64,000 bases of DNA. Source: Theobroma cacao. Lineage: Eukaryota > Streptophyta > Magnoliopsida > Malvales > Malvaceae. Both the position numbers and the translations under genes were made by a program. Within the stretch, counting starts at the first letter, position 1. Each line of letters begins with the position of its first letter. Location of the stretch: positions 22,638,178 to 22,702,177 of the forward strand of contig NC_030858.1 in the NCBI RefSeq assembly GCF_000208745.1, in the 5' to 3' direction. Below, in pieces: positions 57,265-64,000 of this stretch. Under the pieces are notes generated by a model. The model was not told the DNA's origin. It saw only the letters and a program-made list of their open reading frames with translations, and did not search any database.

Positions 57265-57500
57265 TTCTTTGACTCAAAACAGTGAAGTAAGAAAATGACC
57301 AGGAAGAAAAAATGCGAGAGGAGAAGAAAGAGAGTTGCGGCCTGGGGGCTTGTGTTTGTTGAAGACTCGGGGGTGAAACAGCGAGGAAAGAGGGTATATT
57401 ACGAAAACAAACCCTCCCCTCCTGGGCTATAAAAATAAATAAAAAAATAATTATTATAATAATATTACTACTCCAGTCCTGGTTGTTTTAGTTCGCTTCG
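57265..57500 (-). promoter_or_regulatory. DTC 5' leader and proximal promoter
   Basis: Upstream of the ATG on the - strand is a pyrimidine-rich leader (CTCTCTTTCTTCTCCTCTCG, about 57315-57334), then AATATACCC near 57393 and an AT-rich block with TATTTTTATAG at about 57425-57435 that could serve as TATA region. The start site cannot be fixed from sequence alone. Confidence 0.35.
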
Positions 57501-57810
57501 TTTCTCTCTCCCAAGTCCATATGTGAAGGAAAAAAGTTTGTACTTTTGCCTTTTTGTTTTGTGCATAACATCAGATTTGTGGGAAACTACGATGCCACCA
57601 TGCCTAAGATCGTCTTGACTATTTTGCCCTTGGTTGAGTTTTTTGCTGTTTTACCTTTTCTTTTTTCTTTTTTCAAGCACAAGAAATAGTACCATTCCAT
57701 GGTTGGCAAATGGCAATTAGCAATTTGCAATTTTTCCTATTACTCAGGTCATGCCTACCTAAAAGTACTCGCAAAACAGAGAAAAAATTGTTTGGTTCTT
57801 ACATGTTTTA

Positions 57811-57910
57811 AGAAATAGCTATTCCTCTAGAGTGATTATTTTTCAAAATAAGTTAAAATTAAGGAATAGCTAATACTAACATCCCCATGGTATTAGCTAT
57901 TTCTTAATTA
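57811..57910. mobile_element. Small foldback element (MITE-like)
   Basis: ttaaggaatagctaatac (57859-57876) and gtattagctatttcttaa (57890-57907) form an inverted repeat with one mismatch around a 13-base loop. A third related phrase agaaatagctattcct lies at about 57811. This resembles foldback MITEs built on GGAATAGCTATTCC, but ends and target duplication are not clear. Confidence 0.35.
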
Positions 57911-58128
57911 AAAAATAGTCTCAAAAAATTATAAAAACTAAAATATCATTTATAAGTTTAAAAAATTATACATATTATATTTTATAAAAAATAATATTTA
58001 AATTTTAAAAATTAATTAAAATTATTAATATTTGAACCATAATAACATTTAAATTATAAATAAAATTTAATATTTTTAAAATATTAATAATATTTTTAAT
58101 ATATATAAAATAATTAATATTTTAATTA

Positions 58129-58369
58129 NNNNNNNNNNNNNNNNNNNNNNNNNNNNNNNNNNNNNNNNNNNNNNNNNNNNNNNNNNNNNNNNNNNNNNNN
58201 NNNNNNNNNNNNNNNNNNNNNNNNNNNNNNNNNNNNNNNNNNNNNNNNNNNNNNNNNNNNNNNNNNNNNNNNNNNNNNNNNNNNNNNNNNNNNNNNNNNN
58301 NNNNNNNNNNNNNNNNNNNNNNNNNNNNNNNNNNNNNNNNNNNNNNNNNNNNNNNNNNNNNNNNNNNNN
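58129..58369. other. Assembly gap (241 N)
   Basis: Undetermined bases in very AT-rich intergenic DNA. 57920-58128 and 58370-58670 hold only A/T-rich sequence with no gene. Confidence 0.98.
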
Positions 58370-58679
58370 TCTTTTTTTTTAAATTATAAAAATGTATATA
58401 ATAATAATTATATTAATTAATAAAAAGTAAAATTATCATTTTAATGTTGTCACGTTATCAAATTAATAAAAATACTAACAATTGACTAATAACTAGATTT
58501 ATGTATTCTACGAAAAATATTTTTTTTAAAATAAGATTTCTATATTAAAAACTAATACACCTACTTAAAATTTCGATTAAAATTAAAAAGTTGAGAATAT
58601 TTTACCCTAATAAAAATTAAAAACTAAAAGACTTAGGTAAAAATCGCCATCACATTGACTTCGTCATTATCAACGGTTA

Positions 58680-59090
58680 AGAAGCTCTTCCAACACCCCC
58701 AAGACCCTTAAAAACCGCTAAGGGCATTCAAATTTGAATTCAAGGCTCTCCAATCATTGGGGGAACCTTGGTGGCTGTAAAAGGGGTTTTCCCAAGCCAT
58801 GTAGAGGGGTTTGTGTGGTGTACGGGGGCTTTTCCCCCTTAGCCATGGGTATGCATAGATTGTAAAGAGGTTTTTGTTGTACATGTTCATACCGTGAATA
58901 AACAATACTCACTGCCTGACACTTCATTCTCATTTATGTTGCATATTTCTCGTTGGTTCCATTCTTTGGTGCGGAAAAAGGGTTCCTAAGCTGACTTAGA
59001 TAAGCATCGGTTTGTGAGGGGCGCTTAAGGTCGCCTAAGGCGTGCCAAAGTGTCCGCACGATACACTAGTTTGTGGAGCTTATGTCAACA
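58680..59090 (+). repeat. LTR-like fragment (uncertain)
   Basis: A GC-richer island in AT-rich DNA with short G runs, a gtgaataaacaatactcactg phrase like the poly(A)-signal region of copia LTRs, and a right end at ttatgtcaaca (59090). No partner, primer site or target duplication was found. It may be the R-U5 part of an old LTR. Confidence 0.3.
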
Positions 59091-59504
59091 CCCATTTATG
59101 AATTTTATGTGATATTACAAAATCACCCTTCTATCATGTCCAAAATTATTTTGTAGTCCTCACAAGGTTCCACACTAGTCGCTGCTCCTCAAATGCTTTA
59201 TGCTTTTTATAGCAGAGTAGATAATAGGGAATTTGAGTTTCTACTACTCCGTAACTAATTTTCATTACTTTTTCAAGTAATTTTAATAATTATTATATAA
59301 ATATGAGTTTAACTATTTATTAATTGGATATGATACAAGTAAATGGTAAAAATGAATATACTCTAAATAAGAAATAGAAAAATAATGAAGAAGAATTCAA
59401 TCTAAAATTTTGAAACATGGTGGGCATAATATATGATGTCCTCGGAATTGTGTTACCATTACACAACACCATATAAATATATGTACCTAATATACTTACA
59501 TATA

Positions 59505-59506
<2 letters not shown>

Positions 59507-59544
<38 letters not shown>
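59507..59544. repeat. (AT)19 microsatellite
   Basis: Uninterrupted AT dinucleotides. The surrounding 59100-60230 is AT-rich with no recognisable gene. Confidence 0.95.
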
Positions 59545-59547
<3 letters not shown>

Positions 59548-60475
59548 TCTGTATTGTTTCATGCATTACATGTGAATATTTATTAATATTTATTTTAAAA
59601 GGACAATTATATGTCAAATATAAATGCTTTTAAAATGTAAATTTAATTGTTTATAAATAAAAGACAATTATATATAAAAGATAGTTAATGTTTCAATAAT
59701 AAATACTTGAAATTTTATACTATTGATTTATAAATTATATGATACTATTAAAACTAATATAAAACATTTTTTAATGAAAGTGTTCAATACAAATACGATT
59801 TTTATTTATAAATTGGATAAATTTTATTAATATTTTATAAAAAATATTTTCAAATGAAAGTCATTTGATGCAATTAAAATTCTTACATATTTACAAGTTA
59901 GATAAACTTTATTGATATTAATAATAAAAATCATTTAGGATGCAAATTTAGAAAAATAATAAAAAAGTATGACTATTTTTATTAATTGAAAAATTTTCAA
60001 CATCCATATTTTTATATATTAATATATATATATATATTCAATTTTATATATACCTTAGACATAAATAGATTTAAAGATTGTTGCATGGTGTTGCTTAAAT
60101 AAAAGATAAAAGGAAACAGTATTTTAAGATTTAAAAAATGGTTTAATCACTCTCTTTCACATATTTTAAGACACGTGAGTAAAACTTAAAAAAAAAAGAG
60201 GGTTTCCAAATTTATAAATAATTTATTAATATTATTACTGTGTGAGAGCAGTAGAGTGCAAGGGTAGGTGAAGCCGTGCTGGCCGTCTAATGGTCAAGTG
60301 GTGGAAATCAACTGGTATTAACTTATTAAAATAAAAAAAAAATAGAGTAAAATCTTGCATTGTTCACGGCCATTCATTCCTTCTAAATCTTGTATGCTTC
60401 GGTCCTGAAAGTAGGTATAAGAAACTATAATCAAGCACATTTCCAACAATTAAAAATACCAACTCAATGGGTCTA

Positions 60476-60736
60476 ATGGGGTTGAAGAAAAAGAATAGAG
60501 CTATGCTTCTTCTTCTTCTTGTTGCTTTTTCTCTCTTTTTGAATAGAATTATGCTTCTTGAATACTATTAAGATTTAAGCCTACAGAAGACAGCCCAAGG
60601 TGGGAATCTGATCTCACAAACGTACCTATCGAAGTTGTCCACTTCCCAGCTTATAAATGAGGATTGCTGCTCAAGGACAACAACGAATGACGGTTTTTGT
60701 GAATATTCTACTATTGGATTTATTCGCTGTGTGTGA
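60476..60736 (+). pseudogene. Possible small secreted Cys-containing peptide gene, broken
   Basis: One frame from ATG at 60476 to TGA at 60734-60736 (86 codons) is interrupted only by TAA at 60569. The first 31 residues look like a signal peptide: MGLKKKNRAM then a run of Leu/Val/Ala/Phe. After the TAA the frame encodes a polar segment with four Cys near the end (EDCCSRTTTNDGFCEY, then FIRCV). I do not recognise a family. It could be a pseudogene with one nonsense change, an unspliced two-exon gene, or chance. An overlapping 104-codon hydrophobic frame (60657-60971) is less convincing. Confidence 0.25.
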
Positions 60737-62240
60737 AGATAATCCAATTTCTAGCCAACTTCAGGGGACCATAATTCCTCTATGGTTGCAATTTCCCGGG
60801 TTGCTTTCACTTATTGTTGTCCACATTTGCTCTTTACTAATTTTGTTCTCTCTTCTTCTGAAGGAAAAATTCTGGATAAGTGTATATACACCAAAACAAA
60901 AAGATATAAAGAAGTCGTATTTGCATGTTTTAACAATTTCGTGTAAACATAGAGTTTTAACATTTATATGAATAAATATAAATATAATATAATCAATTAA
61001 AGGTTTTAAGGTCCTAAATACAAACATATATACGATTATTAAATGTATTATATGATTACGTTTAATATGTTTATGGAAAAGGGTCAAAATAAATTTTGTA
61101 CGATGTGAAGTACAATTAATATACTTAACACGATTAACATGATTAACCTATTTAATTTTTTTCTAATGAAATAACTTGTTTAAATTAATATAATTTTTTG
61201 TCAGTAATTTAATTTTAATGTACATACAAATAAAATATAACCTCATCATTCAAATTTAAAACTAATCATCATAAAACAAGTATAACAACGCAATTAATAT
61301 CCATCAAGCATGTTAAAAATCTTCAAGTAAATCCATCAACATCAACATAAGTATAGTAAAATCCAACATAAGAGAATCATAATAAAATCCAAATAATTAC
61401 TATCCATAATTTATCAGCATAGTAAAACACCATTAGCCAAGATTTAGGACTCTCACACGGCCATTTATCATTCCCATACAGCAAACCTTATGTATAAAAT
61501 AATAAATGTGTATTAATAAAATTGGATAAAAATAAAAAAATTAAATAAAAATTTACTATTTAATTTAAGCTCTACTAACCTTTCATTCATTATTATTCAA
61601 CTTCGAAAGTGGTAGAGCATTGTGCTAATGTAACTTCTTCCTTGCTGGTACCTAAGCTTATAATATCCTCAAATATCTCATTTAAGCCCATCTATGTCGA
61701 TTCTACATTTTTGGAAGATAAAATTTTTTTTATTAAGAACAAAAAATATAACAATATTCAAAGTTAGTTGCAAGGCTAGCAAAAGCATGGAGCAAAAGAA
61801 TTGTTGCAAATCTAAAAAATTGCAAAAACAAAATAATCAGCTAAGCAACATTGATTATATATTGATAAAAGAAATTATGCTCATAATTGCGCTAGAGATG
61901 AGATAAAGAAAAGTAGAATAATCATTAAAAAATATCTGTCATTACCCATTTTCTCAAATAACCGATCCTTGCAACAAACAATTCCTTCCACAACATGTGG
62001 TTTGAGTGAGTTATGATATTAGTCAAAAACTTTATCAACAACACTAAAAATAGATTCGAAAACTATTGTGAAAATTTAAATGCTTAAAATATCTCGAGCG
62101 AAATGCATTCACCCAGATGATAGAACTAATTACACGGACATGATATAGGCAAGACTAATCCGTATTGAAAAATAAATAAATTTGAAAATTTACCATCATT
62201 TTCTTTTATATTTTGAAGGATAACTACCAAATTAAATAAG
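60737..62240. other. AT-rich intergenic DNA, nothing recognised
   Basis: No coding motif or repeat structure identified on either strand. Short frames here have biased low-complexity composition. Confidence 0.5.
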
Positions 62241-62247
62241 AAATCAC

Positions 62248-62636
62248 TCAAATGTTAAATTGACTCTCGAAAACTATTGGCTGAATAAATCTCACCATGA
62301 ATGGTTTATCCTTGGACATATTAATGCTGCCATCTTTCTTACACTTCCAAGCAGATTGTTGGCATGTGTAATAAGTTGATTGGAGAACAACGAAGAAATA
62401 GGAAATAGTCTCAAGAATGTGACAGGCAATGACAGCAATAATGTCACCTAGCTTGCTACCGATATGACTTTTTCCAACCGTCATAGAAGCTAGTATAAAT
62501 GGAGTGATAGCTTCTTTATTCATGGAAATGTAGAAAGCTTGTAGAGCCATGAAAAAGGAAACCCCATTTAGATTTAACCTTGCTTTATCCCTATTGCTGC
62601 AGCCTCGGCTCCAATATCTTAAGAATCCCCTTTTAG
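62248..62636 (-). pseudogene. Unrecognised - strand open frame, possible exon or gene relic
   Basis: The frame is open on the - strand from about 62636 to the stop at 62248, with an internal ATG at 62550. It includes DLYSKRGFLRYWSRGCSNRD upstream, then MALQAFYISMNKEAITPF and a hydrophobic middle (about 62380-62480). Composition is less biased than neighbouring frames. I do not recognise the product. It is cut upstream by a stop and then by LTR-like DNA at 62660. Confidence 0.25.
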
Positions 62637-62659
62637 AATATAAATCTTCTCATGTTTCT

Positions 62660-64000
62660 GTTGGGATGAGCCCTGCAGTCAATTGGGATTGATTGAGGCT
62701 TGATTCCAATCATGCAACAGTATCATTCATGTTGAATGATTAGAAGTTTTCCTTCATCAATAAGACATTAATTATAATGAGTTATAAGTTTAATTAGATG
62801 AAGTCTATGAGATTAATATGCCTGGCAAGGAAACTATAATGGGTTGTAGTTATGGGATTCCTATGCATCAAAGCATAATCTCAAAATGTTCCTAGTCAAT
62901 GTATCATTGAGACTGGACATCAATGATGCTTAAAGACTGGTATATTCTATGTTCCTTACTTTGGAAGTAAACAATCGATCTCATAGATTGAAGTATAGAG
63001 ATACTTGAAACTAGAATATAGGTGCTTGCCTAAGAGAGCAAGTTCACTGAACATGATTTGCCATGAGAAGTGCATTTGGTAATACATTCTAGTGTCTATG
63101 CAACACTTCTCATGTGTCAGTCGTGTAAATACTCCCTAAACTTGAGACACTAGGTTGTCTTATATGTGGAGTGCTATACTTTGATTTCATCCCTACGGGT
63201 GCTTAACCAAGGATGCCAAAACAGGATACTTTTGGGTAGAGTATGAAGCATGTGAAGGTAAATGAGTGGTCAAGATAGGAATCATCACCTCAAGTGTTTT
63301 AGAGGACATATCCTATCAGTTCTTGGTTAACATTAGCTTATTGAAGTCCTTAGCCAAGGCGACATGGAGATTATGAAAAAGGTTTCATAATTCTCTATAA
63401 AGCTAATGCTATAATTGCAGGAACAAATATGGAGGTTAATAAAAGTAGACACTGTACCAAGCTCTTATCATCTCCGGGATATATGATGAGGGAATGAATT
63501 ACACTGATAGACTATACACTAAAAGGTTGTCAAAAAACCCTTTAACTCTCCCAACAATTGGGTGGCCATGATGCATTGCTAGATGCCAATCTTGGTCTAT
63601 GGAATTGATTATAAACTAATTGACTGAAATTTATATTAATCAATTAAGTCATTAATCAATTCCATTGCCAACATGTTGGGAACCTAATGGGTCACACACA
63701 ATGATTGCATTTGAATTAAATTGGGAGATTGATAATTTAAGTTAGACTTAAACCACATGCTAGGTAATTAACTTCTATAAACTTAATTAAAAGAGTTTAA
63801 TTAAGTTTTAGGCATAATTATAAATAGTTATAATTATAAGGCCTTGATTGCAAAATATAAAGGAAATTAATTTTGATTTTAATTTTCAAGGACTTAATTA
63901 AAAGAGTTTAATTAAGTAATGGGCCCAATATTATAATGTGTTGTAATATTGAGGGCTTAATTGCAAAATTGAAGTTATTTTAACCTAACTATATAAGTCA
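62660..64000 (+). mobile_element. Probable start of another LTR element, runs off window
   Basis: TGTTGGGATGAGCCC at 62660 has the TGTTGG start of many copia LTRs. The following 1.3 kb is non-coding, GC-richer at first, then AT-rich with repeated phrases (ttaattaaaagagtttaattaag near 63785 and 63895; ataattataaatagttataattataagg). The end is not in the window. Confidence 0.35.

Noticed and set aside
60657..60971. 104-codon + strand frame with hydrophobic segments
   Set aside because: Unrecognised, composition driven by TTG/CTT/ATT-rich DNA, and it overlaps a slightly better candidate frame; left as a possible chance ORF.

Overview
Nuclear DNA of a flowering plant, most likely a eudicot. The evidence is AT-rich sequence, GT..AG introns, plant Athila, chromovirus-type and SIRE-like retrotransposons, a plant-type Helitron, and one intron-containing gene for the plant mitochondrial dicarboxylate/tricarboxylate carrier (DTC). 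The species cannot be told from the sequence. Two sized runs of N (29114-29575 and 58129-58369) show it is a draft assembly.

Layout. From 572 to 50483 the window is one nest of LTR retrotransposons. The outermost is an Athila-type Ty3/gypsy element on the + strand. It has LTRs at 572-5192 and 48837-50483, a tRNA-Asp-type primer site, gag, protease, RT/RNase H and integrase remnants, and a polypurine tract. Subtracting the insertions and their target-site duplications leaves about 10.7 kb. Inserted into it are: a solo LTR in the 5' LTR (1629-4584); a 15.3-kb LTR-internal-LTR-internal-LTR complex of a non-autonomous chromovirus-like element on the - strand (5489-20797); two solo LTRs of a third family (22301-24772 and 27715-30522); and a 15.6-kb SIRE-like Ty1/copia element on the - strand (31296-46888). 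The copia element carries another solo LTR of the third family (34170-36720) and an antisense solo LTR of its own family (37088-40850), and that last one is split by a fourth copy of the third family (38027-40717). Most junctions were recognised from 5-bp target duplications, several of them perfect. Flanks at 1-571 and 50484-52630 hold older relics: antisense Athila 3' sequence, an LTR-like piece, an Athila protease fragment and a LINE-like poly(A) end.

The only gene that looks intact is DTC on the - strand (53376-57264): six exons, 299 codons, all splice sites canonical. Its fourth intron hosts a short SINE-like element and a 352-bp non-autonomous Helitron with clear termini. From about 57.5 kb to the end the sequence is AT-rich intergenic DNA with a foldback element, an (AT)n tract, weak LTR-like pieces, and two small unrecognised reading frames.

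Most noteworthy: (i) the non-autonomous element carries, where gag should be, an unrecognised 181-codon frame with a 35-residue internal repeat, present in two diverged copies; (ii) four unrelated LTR families here each carry their own dispersed set of short self-complementary phrases; (iii) the Athila polymerase and integrase have lost active-site Asp residues through G-to-A changes; (iv) the copia element has a third, env-position ORF preceded by a leader that reuses the LTR's palindromic phrase. Retroelement coding regions are called from motifs read by eye. No alignment or database search was run.
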